A stretch of 64,000 nucleotides of DNA, from positions 124,001 to 188,000 of the forward strand of contig NC_006693.1 in NCBI RefSeq assembly GCF_000091045.1. Direction: 5' to 3'. The notes below the pieces were generated by a model. That model was not told the DNA's origin. It worked only from the letters and a program-made list of their open reading frames with translations, and ran no database searches. Of this stretch, positions 53,886-64,000 are shown piece by piece (position 1 is the stretch's first letter; every line of letters starts with the position of its first letter). The DNA comes from Cryptococcus deneoformans JEC21 (Eukaryota > Basidiomycota > Tremellomycetes > Tremellales > Cryptococcaceae). The position numbers and the translations under genes were made by a program.

Positions 53886-55335
53886 TTGCCATCTCGAGCC
53901 TATGGCAGTCGTCCAAACTCCCCGCTTCCTTCTCCTCTTCGAGCCGAAGTCACTCTCCCTCATCTTCTAGTTTTTCTCAGAGAGCAAAAACGAGACGGAA
54001 TTCTGCTGATACAGAGCTTGACTACCTTGACCCTCTTTCTGTCTCCACATCTAGCGGAATCAAAGCGTAAGGCAGAGTCCGTCGCTGCCTCCCCCAAGTT
54101 CCCAACGACGGACACCTTCACCATCCCCTCGGGGCAGTATTGCTTCCCGCACCGGGGCCTACCTTACCTCAAGTGAAAGCAATTCGCAGTCGGAAGGATC
54201 CTCCCGTCCTGAGGAGGATGTGACTATTGCCCCCGGTCCTCAGACCTATCCGCCCATCATACAAGCAACCTCCAGTTACGGGTATCCTCCTCCAATCTCC
54301 GGGTTCTCACCGATGGTCTACAGGAGGAAAGGAGAAGACCGGATGCCGAGTATGTCTTTTTGCCGTTCGTAGCGAATGATACAGAAGGCACCGCGGACAA
54401 CAGTGGGTTGACGCGAGGAACGCTTGCTGTAGTTGCAGCTTTACTGGACAGTGAGTGATTCATCTAATTGACTTTGAATAATTCAGTATTGTGCTGACTG
54501 ACGGAGTTAGTTGTTCGCTTAGAAACTAGACTCCGTGGTCATTGTTCGCCCAGACTCTATACCCTTAAATATTTTCCCTCCCATAGCCTTCTGGTCTTTC
54601 CTCACCACTACATTATACACCGCTCTACAGACTGTTTGTACGCAGGTACTGAGGGAATACCAGTTCTGCACTGACAACACATTTCACCTTGAAAGACTGT
54701 TTCCAGTTGGCCATTGGAGCTGCAAGCTTGATTCTGCTACAGCAGCAGAAGAGCCAGTGAGTTCAATGTGGCTTACTTGGCGACGAAAGTTGAGGGTTAA
54801 TTCTGATACTATAAATTATATAGCGGCCCCACGACATCGCCGACGATCGTCAAGAGCATCTTCACAGCCTTAGGGGTTGTGCCAACAATCCTAAGGGCTG
54901 CGTGGTTCTACCAAGAGGTGTTGGTAGGAAGGCCTTCTCAACAAGGCCAACCGCGTTGGATGACCTCTCTCTTGGTTTTAGAATTTTTCAGTTCTTGCGC
55001 AGTAACGATCTTAATGTTGATATTTGCAGTCTGGACCCTAACTGGTATCTCCGATGTTAGATGATATGGGCCAGACTGGCATGAAGACTCAGTTCTCGTA
55101 TCCAACCAGAGTCAGATAGAGGAAAGCGGTTTGGTACCAAATTACTACGGGTATGTATACCCTTTTGTAGCGGCACCACTGTCCTCGTATAGGCCGGAAA
55201 GCACCTTAAGCTACAATAGTTTCGTTGTCCTCGGTAGTTTGTATTCAATTGTCCTAGAAGCTCTGAAGTGGTTCGGTAGACTGGAGAATTCGAGAAGACT
55301 AAGCTGCTTGGGCAATGCATTTTATCTACTCTAAA
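53886..55335 (+). pseudogene. Decaying multi-membrane-segment gene, unidentified
   Basis: Several protein-like segments follow each other on the plus strand but cannot be joined cleanly. First comes a Ser-rich segment with SADTELDYLDPLSV (about 53980-54060), then SSYGYPPPISGFSPMVYRR near 54270-54335. A frame change leads to TRGTLAVVAALLD (to 54450) with a good GTGAGT donor. Then comes VVPTILRAAWFYQEVLVGR and a hydrophobic helix (SLLVLEFFSSCAVTILMLIF, about 54970-55030), an in-frame TGA at 55062-55064, and more of the same frame (PNYYGYVYPFVAAPLSS, FVVLGSLYSIVLEAL) to 55335. The run of membrane-like segments with an in-frame stop suggests a pseudogene of an unknown membrane protein, next to the transposon remnant. 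Mis-spliced reading by me is possible. Confidence 0.35.
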
Positions 55336-55841
55336 GGCTACGCCTTCTCACACTTCCCTGTCTCCTCCACTCGTTCCTCTCTCTTCCCTACGTAACGCCT
55401 CCTCGCGCAGTCCTCCTTCTCTTCCTCTCGTCTTCTTCCTCTCCTCGTTCTACGAAACCACTTCCCCAACTGCTTATTGTTCTCTTCCTCCCCATCTTCC
55501 TTATTGTTCTCCTCGTTCCCTTACACCTTTGTTTACCTTCTGAGCACCCTATCTCTATCCCACATTCTCTGTCCTTTGCTGTTTCTATTATCTTTTCACG
55601 CTCATTTATAAGGAACGGCAAACAGACTTAATTTTATACCAGAAAACACTTTTGTTCAGAATTACAACATGCATTTTGTGGGCGGTTCTATCAAAGGTCA
55701 TAATAAACAAGAAGGATATAAAGGATAAAAGAAAAACAATAGATAGATGACAGTATGATATAGGGAATACAAATCTTGGTTTTTGTCTACAGCGTTACAA
55801 CCCCTTCGATCGCCTTGTCTTTTTCGATTATAGAAAGAACA
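55336..55841. other. Pyrimidine-rich intergenic region
   Basis: A strongly CT-rich stretch of about 220 bases (55340-55560), then AT-rich sequence that is probably the 3' flank of the minus-strand phosphatase gene. No gene was seen. Confidence 0.45.
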
Positions 55842-58233
55842 TCAATGATACAACATCAGCCTCTCCTTCCCTCCTTCCTTGCCTTGTGCCTGTCCTTGTT
55901 CCTCTACCCCTTCCAACCCATCCTTCACCGATACTTCCTTCAGACTCCTCACTCCAACAACCCCAACCAGCACACTGATATCATCCTTCTTCCCCCCTAC
56001 AAAGTCTATTCCTTCCTCGATGGCGGCACACATGAATGGAGTGGTTGTCGTTGTGGTTTCGGATATTTGGCGAGCGCGAGTGCAGAGGGCTTCAGAGGCT
56101 TTTTGGGGATTCAGGGTGAGAGTGTGGGTGTCGGTGTGCGTGTGGGTATGTGTGGGGGAAGGGCTTTGCGGGGATGACGAGACGGGTTGTGGAGGTGGTG
56201 GGGAGGGAGATGGGGACGGGGAAGGGGAGAGTTGGGAGAGGACTTCGAGAATGTCTTCGTCAAACTGTGCAGTTAAAAGATGAGGCGTTAGCGTTTTTCA
56301 ATGGGTCGGTTGTTTTTGTGGTTTGGAGGTTAGAGACAGGCAATAGAAAACAGGGATTGGGGAATGGGGGGTTGGAGACTGGGCTGAGATCTGAAGACTT
56401 GACTTTTGGGACTTACCATATTATCCATCAACCCATCACTCCCAACAACGACAATGTCACCCTTCTTGACAGGCACGTCGAATCGCATTGCGTCTTTCAT
56501 GGGTTCGTCCCTGCTGTGCGTGCCGACCTATATCCATATTCGTGTTCATTTTCATGGGCGTATCGTATTGGAACAGGAAGATGAAAATGACGATAGGGGG
56601 AAAGGGAGGGAAAATCAGTTTCAAATTCTTTTTCTTTTTGAATGACGGGGAAGGTAACAATGACGGGGAAAGAGGGGAAGGGAGAAAATACACACCTGGA
56701 GAGGAAAATTAAACGCATGCTGCATCTCCTCCGTCCGGAAGACGACTTTTCCTCCGCGAATCAAGAGGAGGCAGCAGTCACCCAAATTGGCGACGTGAAG
56801 AGTGGAGTTGTGGAGGAGGGCGAGGAGGCATGTTGAGGATCCGTTTATTCCCTGTTTGGAGGAAGTGGGGGAGTGGAAAAGAGGAAGAGGGAGGGTTAGC
56901 TGGGGAAGAAGTGCGGGAAAGGGGAAGCACAGGTGGAACATACCTCGGAGATGGCGCAGGATAAACACTTTTCGTAGCCCCTCTGCATTATCTCTACAGG
57001 ATCCAAGGGTCGTCTTTCCTTTTCTCCTTCTGTAACTTCTTCCTCCATTGCGCTGCTCTTTCCCTTCCCCTTGACATTGCTCTTGTCATTCCCTCTGCCC
57101 GAGGACTCCTTACTTTGCACTGACGAACTCTTATCCCTTTCCTTGCCCTTGCCCTTGCCTTTGCCTCTCGGATTTCTCAAATAAATGTCCTTCCCACTCC
57201 ACCAATTCCCGACTTCCTCTTCACAAAAATGCGTCATCAACGCACTCCATCGCCCGGCATCCGCTTTTCCTCTTCCACTTCGTGCCCACGCACCCACCCC
57301 GTCTGCTATACATAGTCCATCAGGGCGGGTGAAGTAGGAGTCTTCCCCTATGGAGATGGACCTGAGGGCGGAGGAAGGGGGGGAGGGGATGGAGAGGAGA
57401 GGAAAAGAGCGGGGACGTGGAGGGATAGAAGGTCTGGCTGGTGATGAGGAGGAAGAGGAAGTGCGAGGCCGGTCTTTAGCCAAACCAGAAGCACCGAGGT
57501 GGAAGATGAATGATGAAGAAGGTAACCCGCCCCCATCAGACGTAGCGAGGGGCGGAATGACCGCTCCAAAGGTAACTCCACCACCACCGCCGCCGCCAGA
57601 AGAATGACCCGGAGGGGGCGGGGCTGAGGAGGAAGAATCGAGAGATGAAGAGAGAGAGTTGAGCGAGCGGGATTTGAGCGATTGCTGGGTCGATCGCGGG
57701 GATGGTGGATCGCGAGGACCAGCAGGGGAGTAGGGGACTGGCAGTATATTTGGCCTTGCTGATGAACTTGAGCTTGGCGATGAACTGGAAGGGGAGGAAT
57801 CGAGAGCGATAGAAGAAGAATTGAATAAGGAGGTGTAAGAGGTATGAGAATTGATTTCAAGAGCGGACAGAAGGACGTCTATACTTGTTGAAGGGGGCAG
57901 AGAAGGATAAGAATAAAGTACCCGATCGGGGGAGAGGGGCATTGGCTGTGCAGGCGGTGGTGGTGATGTTGAGAGCGTTGAGTAAGAGTAAGAGTATGGG
58001 TAAGGGCATGAGTAAGGCTGAGAGAGGTATGGCCTAGGGATGGCAGAAAGGCGGAATATAGGTAATCGAGTTGAAGCCGGCGGGTGTCGAAGACGGGCGG
58101 GGTGGGCGAGGACGATCTCTGGTGGATCCCATGTCGGTACTAGAGCGTAGTCTGGCGTGGAGTGGGCCACGGAGAGGGTGCGGGCGATGCCCTTTCCGAT
58201 GCCCTTCCCTAGACCTGGTTTGGGCTTTGACAT
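55842..58233 (-). CDS. PTC7: PP2C-type phosphatase of the Ptc7 family
   Basis: Exons 56944-58233, 56696-56851, 56417-56527 and 55842-56264, all phase 0, give 659 aa. The PP2C core is compact and of the Ptc7/PPTC7 type: FIFHLGASGLAKD, ISIGEDSYFTRPDGLCIADGVGAWA (metal-binding Asp in ADGVGAW), GSSTCLLALLHNSTLHVANLGD, GDIVVVGSDGLMDNM and GKKDDISVLVGVV (metal-binding Asp-Asp). In yeast Ptc7 is a mitochondrial phosphatase acting on coenzyme Q synthesis. The N-terminal 230 residues are Ser/Pro-rich with a basic start lacking acidic residues (MSKPKPGLGKGIGKGIARTL), compatible with a targeting peptide. A Lys/Gly-rich insertion sits between the first two core motifs, and a Thr-His repeat plus a Ser-Pro repeat in exon 4 come from CAC/GTGT simple sequence. 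Confidence 0.88.
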
Positions 58234-58473
58234 GGCCGCAGAACAGTGTGAACGATGAAGAAATGAGGAAATAAAGATGGAGTGAAGAGAAGACGGATAA
58301 TGTGTTTGTGCCCGTTGGCCCGTCGGATTTGAGCGGGGTTAATTATTAATTAATAATGCATTCCCGTCCCAAATACTCAGATATCGATTGTCCGTTTGCA
58401 ACGAACTTGAATGGGAAAATATATGTGCATACTTTTCACCTCGTCTACTAGTTCAGATGTACGTCTTTGTCTC

Positions 58474-61433
58474 TCAAAGACCTTCCAAAAACGCAATCAA
58501 ATGCTCCAATATCATCTTTTGAGTGTTCACCGCATCATCCGCTTCTCTTTGTCCATCTTCCTCGTTTGGCTCATCATTATCGCCGACATTGTTCTTGAAC
58601 TCTATTTTCGTGTCGAAAACAGTCAGTATAGCACATAAAGAAAGAGGAGGAAGGGTGAATAAACTACGTACCGGTCAGGACAGCTGCAATCGTCTTGAAG
58701 TTCATGTTCTTTCTTGATAACAACAATCGAGCATGTGTCATGGCCTAACCCCGAATTTTACATCAGCCTTTTTTCTCCTTTTGTTAATGTTCACAAAGGA
58801 AACCGACTTACCCCATCATCCTCCATACAGACCCATGCCAATACGTAGTCTGCATTTTGCAACGACGCAAGCCCCGCATCCATCTTTCGGAGATACCACT
58901 CTGTTTCTTCAACGTCGGTGATTTCTTCTTCGTTCGCTTGCATCACCTATCGGCACCGTCAGCCATCTTTTTTATGGTTCATGAAGGGAAACAACCAAAA
59001 GTGGAAAAAAAGGCCGCTAGAAACAGAGAAAAGATAAAGAGTAAAGATAAGCTCACTTCCCGCTCGTATTCAATCTCCTTGATAACCGACCCCAACCTCC
59101 CTTCAGCAGCTTCCCTCACCTCCAACAGCCTCTCCACCTTTTCATAACCTCCTTCCACAAATTTGGCAATCACCCGAATTCTCTCCGGACTGTCACTTGC
59201 AAGATTCGTAAAGAGGCTCGCCAAAATACCGAGCATGTGTTCTTCATCCTCAATTGCCGAAGTGGCCGCAGCAGCGCCAAGTTTGGATTTGCTCTTCTTC
59301 CCTCCTGCCTTTGAGGAGGCGGAGGACATGAAGGCGGAGAAAAAGGTTTTGAGACCGAGAGCTTGGACGAAGCGTTCACATGCGGGAGAGCCGGATTCCG
59401 TTTGGAGGGCATAATCGAGGACTTTGATTGCGCGTGTTTTGGCGAGGCGCTTTTCCCTGTGGAAGTAAAGAAAAAAAAAATGGTCAAATGAGACGGCGCA
59501 TTTCTTTTAGTGATAAAGGAAGAATATGACGGTATGACTTACTTCATCATAAGGACCATGAGCTCCACACCTTCAGCATCGAAGAATGCTTTTTTCATTT
59601 CAGGCTGGGCCAAAGAAGAGCAGACGCTGTCAAACACGTTCTCCATAAACTCTACTTCCTCGCTGTCTCCAGGATCTGTCTTGAGGTATTGCTATTTCTT
59701 TCATTTAGCACTGGCCTTAGTCCCAATCGAAGGGTCGCTTCTTTGAAGGCACAAAAATTGAAACTCACAGACAAAACCTGCAACATCACGTCCATTCCAT
59801 CCAACTGGCCCAGCTTGAGCACATTCGCCCGACTATCCTGCAACAGGATCGCTATGATCTCACTCGCGTATTGCTTATTGCTATCATACTCCTTCTTCTT
59901 GATACGCTGTAATAACCACTGGAGTAGAGCCGTTTCTTCAACAATCTGATCGGCCAGGGGAGGCATAAATGATAAAAGGTTTTCGAAGACGCCGAGGATG
60001 TGGAAAACACCTTGAGAGTCGGTATCTTCGGATTCGTCAAGACGAGAGAGGTTAGAAACGAGCAAGTCGAGAAGAGAGTTGTTCAGCTTTACGACCAGGA
60101 CAGATAGAATGATGATGAGCAACCGCAGTCAAGTCAGATGTACTGATGGACAGACTTACAAGCTCGTCGATTAATTGACCCATTGCCATCCTCGTCTCAC
60201 TTCCCGTCTCTTCCTCATGGTCCAAATCATCCACTTCCCCTCCAACATCTTCATCCGTCAACTCTTGTATCACCTCCACAACGTCCATCGCTATATCGGT
60301 ATTTTCGTGAGAAAGCAAGTTGGCGAAAATGGGGATGATACCGGATTTCACGAGTTCGGGGTAGAAGAGCGGCGGGTTCTGAGTGAGAGGGAGGAAAGCT
60401 TTGAGAGAGGTATCGAGGTCGGATTCAGAGTCGATGAATCTGGGTTTTAATCACAGAAAGAAATGAAGTCAGTTTTATTACTCTTGGAGAGGTTGAGGTC
60501 CCGGAGAGGGAGGTTTGCTTACTTGGAAGGATCATCAGAGTATTTTCCACGCTGCTCGGCATTTTTCAAGACAATCCGCTGAAACTTGCCTATCTGCCTC
60601 CTGAGCGCTGGTAGATCAAGAGCGGGACCTTGTTCGCCTTCGCCGGCTGCATCAAATATATCAAGGATTTGCTATACCGATTAGAAAAATCATCAGTCAA
60701 ATTTCTGGCATATTCCTCATAGATTTCCTTCAATAGGTGGTAGGAGATTTTGACGGGAAAGAGAGGAAACGACCCACCTCCTGCTCCCTATTAAGCCCAC
60801 CCCCAAAGAACCTTCCTTCCTCGTCGTCTTCACCATCATAGACGTCTTCTCCTACATCTTGAGAATTGGCAATCAGCAACCGTCATCTCTTCCTTCCCAT
60901 AGCAAATTCTCCCTTATACATGTCCGAGTCGATCGGAAAGCACTCACCTCGCGAGTATTCGGCCTCGACATCATCATCCTCTACCGTCACCGCTCTCCCT
61001 TTTCCTTTCCCATTCAGTCCGCCAGGTGGAGGAGGGGGCATCATCTCAGAAGCAGCTTGCGGTTCGGAAGGCTTGTATTTTTTTAACGTTTCTACAGTAC
61101 AAAATTGCCGAGTTAGCTAAAGTCCAATTCCGACATTGCAGTATCCGTGGGATCTGGTACGTCGACTCCGACTTGCAACTAGGTATATGGACCTCCTTGT
61201 CCTTGTGTCCTTTGACACAAACAACTTCACCCGCAACCTGATATCCGTCGTCGCCTTCACTTGTTTAGTTCCATGAAGTGGCATCCCATATTATTGGGAC
61301 ATGAAATGTGGTGGGATGGGAGTGTAAACAAAGAGAAGCAATGGCACGTACCAGGATTAGGCAGATCGCCCATCTTGCGCTTGTTCCCCCCCGAAGGAAG
61401 CGCCGGGAGTTTAAACATTTTATCGATATCCAT
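58474..61433 (-). CDS. CTNNBL1: Beta-catenin-like protein 1 (CTNNBL1)
   Basis: Armadillo-repeat protein associated with the spliceosomal Prp19/CDC5L complex. Eleven exons (61352-61433, 60948-61091, 60778-60857, 60523-60671, 60160-60439, 59769-60086, 59543-59691, 59057-59456, 58812-58946, 58672-58744, 58474-58601) join in frame to 645 aa, close to the animal protein. Characteristic blocks, in order: PSKFIDSESDLDTSLKAF, LLSHENTDIAMDVVEVIQEL, SNLSRLDESEDTDSQGVFHI, ALLQWLLQRIKKKEYDSNK, SEIIAILLQDSRANVLKLG, RAIKVLDYALQTESGSPACE, HMLGILASLFTNLASDSPER and TEWYLRKMDAGLASLQNADY. The 260-base first intron is long for this genome; exon 2 there could be missed. The start MDIDKMFKLP is the only ATG before that intron in frame. 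Confidence 0.93.
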
Positions 61434-61735
61434 CTTGACGCTTGACGGTTGTCTATCCTTCTTGAAACGAAATGGCCTGCAGGAGGTCAAGAACGAGCTG
61501 ATAAAGTAAGTTGAGATGGAAGATGACCTCGCTGTACACTTTTACTTCATCATTCCCTCGCCCGTCTGGGCATAGAGGAGCGGTCACGTGATCCTCCACT
61601 CTCTATTAACTACATATCAACGAACGGTGGAAACAGATACATCATGTATGTATGTATGAAAAGTACGGAAAATAAGAACACATCCAGCACAACGTTAAGG
61701 CAAAGACAAAGCCATATTTACAACTGCATTTGCAT

Positions 61736-64000
61736 TCACTTTCCTTTCGCCTCATTTAACCCCAAAGCCTCCTTGACATCAACAAATGCCGCCCCACTAT
61801 TTGGTCTTTTCTGGGCCAGAGCATGAATCACGGCGTTAGTTTGGATGATGGCCGTCTCAAGCCTGGAGATTTGAGGAAGGCCTCGGCGTTCTGTTTGTGG
61901 AAGAAAAAGGGTGATCGGAACAACATTAGCACATGGAATCTTTTCGCTGTTCCGCACGCATCACGATACCATAATGAAAGACTCACGTCTCAGAAAGACT
62001 TCCAATCTCGTTGCTAAACGTTCCCTCCAATGCGCCCATCTCTCACTCGTGCTATATCCCTGTGGATTAACAATAGCTCCAAAAGCTTCTTTGGCATATA
62101 TCACCCAATCATCTGCCTGAAGCTGGGGTTTGAGAACGGCTGGTGATGTTGATGTTGGGAGTGAAGTAGACGGGCGCTGAAGACGTTTTTGAATCTTTCG
62201 ACCTATAGCGATCGTTCGCGCATCCGCATCCGCACCCTGCTCTTCCCTCTCCCCCTCTTCTCCATCCACTTCGATAGAATCGTGATCGGCAGCTGAGAAC
62301 ATTGCCGCATGCAAAAAATCGTATACCAGCAGGCTTCCTTCCAGCTCCAACTCCTCGCGCTCCATTCCATCTGTCTTATCTGCCTCGTATTTCACATTTC
62401 TTATATCGTTCCCCCGTGCTCTTTCTTTCCCCTTCCCCTTCCTTTTTCCCTTTCCCTTCATATCTTCCCGGCTCTGTGCACTGTCCTCATCCAGAAGTGC
62501 AAGTTCCCTCCATAAGGGCCATGGAACCCGCTCTTCAAACGGTTTGCGAATTAGATTCGACAAATATAGCAAAGCGGACGAGATGGTGGGGAAATCTTGC
62601 AGGGTTGGGTTGGGTTTGGCCATGGGGATGTTGTCAGAGGTAATGAGGTTCGAGATGTGGGTGTTACTGACAGATGAAGATGACGAAGACGAGGACGTGG
62701 ATGCCCCGATCCAATTCCTCTCACCAATCGCCCGTCTCATCGTCCCCTCAGCTTTCGTATGACCATGATGATTGAGATAATCAAGGACAAAAGCGGTCGT
62801 CGTCTGGCGAAGGGGGTCGAGTGGGGCGGAGGGTGGGAGCTTCTGACTATTGCTTGAGGTGGGTCCGGGAGCCGTCGTCGACGTTGGGGTTGTAGCCGAA
62901 GAAATACGATGGATCGGCGTACCAATCCGACTAGTGTCGATGGACTCTTTCATCTCTGACTCCTTTCCACCCTCACATTTTTCCTCGAATCCCTCCGCTT
63001 GTTCTGCGTTCGTACCCGCAATATCCTGATCATCGACTAGATCAACGACACTACTCACTCTCTTCACCTCCACCCGTCCCACTTCCTTGCTCATTCTCTC
63101 TTTCACCTCTCTGACGTGTGCTTCAATATCGTATTTGAACGGGCCGCACAAGTTGACTGCCACACTCTCTCCTTGAGAACGAAGTCCTACCGCCGGATAT
63201 AAAAGTGTGTCTGTCGATTTGGTGATCACTGGATGACGGTGTGAGGCAAACGGCGACGGCGAGAAGGAAGGGGGAGGAGGAGGGCAGCAAGATGGAAGGG
63301 AGGGGAATGTCTTTGAACCGACTAGTTTCCCGTTCTTGGTGAAAAACAACGTCGAGGTCGTTTGATCCAGCCCGAGTCCGACAATATCACCCTCTATCAT
63401 TTCCATCAAGATCAGCCACATGGCCCTCAAACGACTACGAAACAAAAAGCGGAAAAAAGATGAAAGAAGACCTACCGCCCCAAGTCTCACTGAACCGCTC
63501 ACCCATCCCCTGCCCAGCAAACAACCGCCCATCATCCCCATGCCATCCCCACGACCCTTTACTCCACCCTACGAGTCTGCGCATATTCCTCATCGGTACG
63601 CCCGCATGCCCTCCTGCACCGCCTGTATTCGGGATTGTATTCGCATTCAAGGTCCTGCTTCCACTTCCACTTCCACTTCCACTTGCGTTGACGTTTGCGT
63701 TGGTACTGTCTTTTTGTTCAGGAATGATGACGGGCGTTGGCAATCCAGCGATCCAGCCAACAGAGATGAACCCTTCCTCTCCCTTGGCTAACACTTCTGC
63801 TTCCCAGTAGAAGATACCTACCCCTCTTGGGACAGGGAGGGTGGTCATAAGACTGGTGGCATCACTATCCGTTCGAGTCGGGCGAGGGTGGGAGAAGGTT
63901 ATACGTGGACGGATGATAGGGTATCTAGGGTCCGATGGAGCGATATTTGGGCGCGGAGGTATGTTCTCTGACTCCCTTGCAACCCTCCTCCCACTTCCAG
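61736..64000 (-). CDS. GID1: RanBPM/Gid1-type SPRY-LisH protein, 5' end missing
   Basis: The 3' part of a gene that runs off the right edge; exons seen are 63476-64000 (open to the edge), 61987-63393 and 61736-61890, giving about 695 residues. The order is: SPRY domain (VGIFYWEAEVL, GFISVGWIAG, WSKGSWGWHGDDGRLFAGQG, GDIVGLGLDQTTSTLFFTKN, LYPAVGLRSQGESVAVN); an acidic/Ser-rich linker; a LisH motif (FVLDYLNHHGHTKAEGTMRR); and a CRA-like C-terminus (ARTIAIGRKIQKRL, AKEAFGAIVNPQGYSTSERW). This is the RanBP9/10-Gid1 architecture. In yeast Gid1/Vid30 is a scaffold of the GID ubiquitin ligase that destroys gluconeogenic enzymes when glucose returns. Low-complexity insertions (Gly-Ser, Lys-Gly runs) enlarge it. 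The reading frame is continuous to the edge; the start lies outside. Confidence 0.82.

Overview
The window looks like a chromosome segment from a basidiomycete yeast of the Tremellales (Cryptococcus/Kwoniella type). Genes are dense and split by many short introns (mostly 45-80 bases) with GTNNGT donors and CTNAY-like branch sites. Proteins are typical of that lineage, and there is one eukaryotic tRNA gene. I reconstructed about 22 protein genes by joining exons on reading frame, splice consensus and family conservation; nearly every junction keeps frame. There is one assembly gap of 85 Ns inside a poly-C run at 21714-21798.

Layout: 1-13 kb holds an unknown protein, a small putative zinc-ribbon protein, the SAGA subunit Spt3 and an Rrn6-like RNA polymerase I factor. 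14.7-21 kb is a reserve-carbohydrate pair: trehalose-6-phosphate synthase (TPS1) followed on the same strand by glycogenin. 21.8-30 kb carries a Cdc4/FBXW7-type F-box/WD40 protein, a disordered protein, an SLC25A39/40-type mitochondrial carrier (Mtm1) and a stand-alone voltage-sensor-like membrane protein. 31-36.3 kb has a WBP2/GRAM-like protein, tRNA-Gln(CUG) and a 1314-residue disordered protein. 37.4-49.2 kb has an aldo/keto reductase with a hydrophobic tail, an apparent PIN-like transporter/mitochondrial-carrier fusion, an apparent coronin/dUTPase fusion and an FAD oxidoreductase. 49.5-51.7 kb is isocitrate lyase (ICL1). 52-55.4 kb is a degenerate island with a Harbinger-type transposase remnant and a decaying multi-membrane-segment gene. 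55.8-64 kb has a Ptc7-type PP2C phosphatase, CTNNBL1 and the 3' part of a RanBPM/Gid1-type SPRY-LisH gene cut by the window edge.

Functional themes: carbon reserve and glucose/gluconeogenic metabolism (TPS1, glycogenin, ICL1, and Gid1, which in yeast belongs to the ubiquitin ligase that removes gluconeogenic enzymes) and mitochondrial function (Mtm1, Ptc7, the second carrier) recur. They are not an operon, and apart from the TPS1-glycogenin neighbourhood I see no evidence of joint control. The most unusual observations are the two in-frame composite genes lying side by side (38.9-45.1 kb), four GC-AG introns concentrated in 37.4-47.3 kb, and a 14-base microexon.
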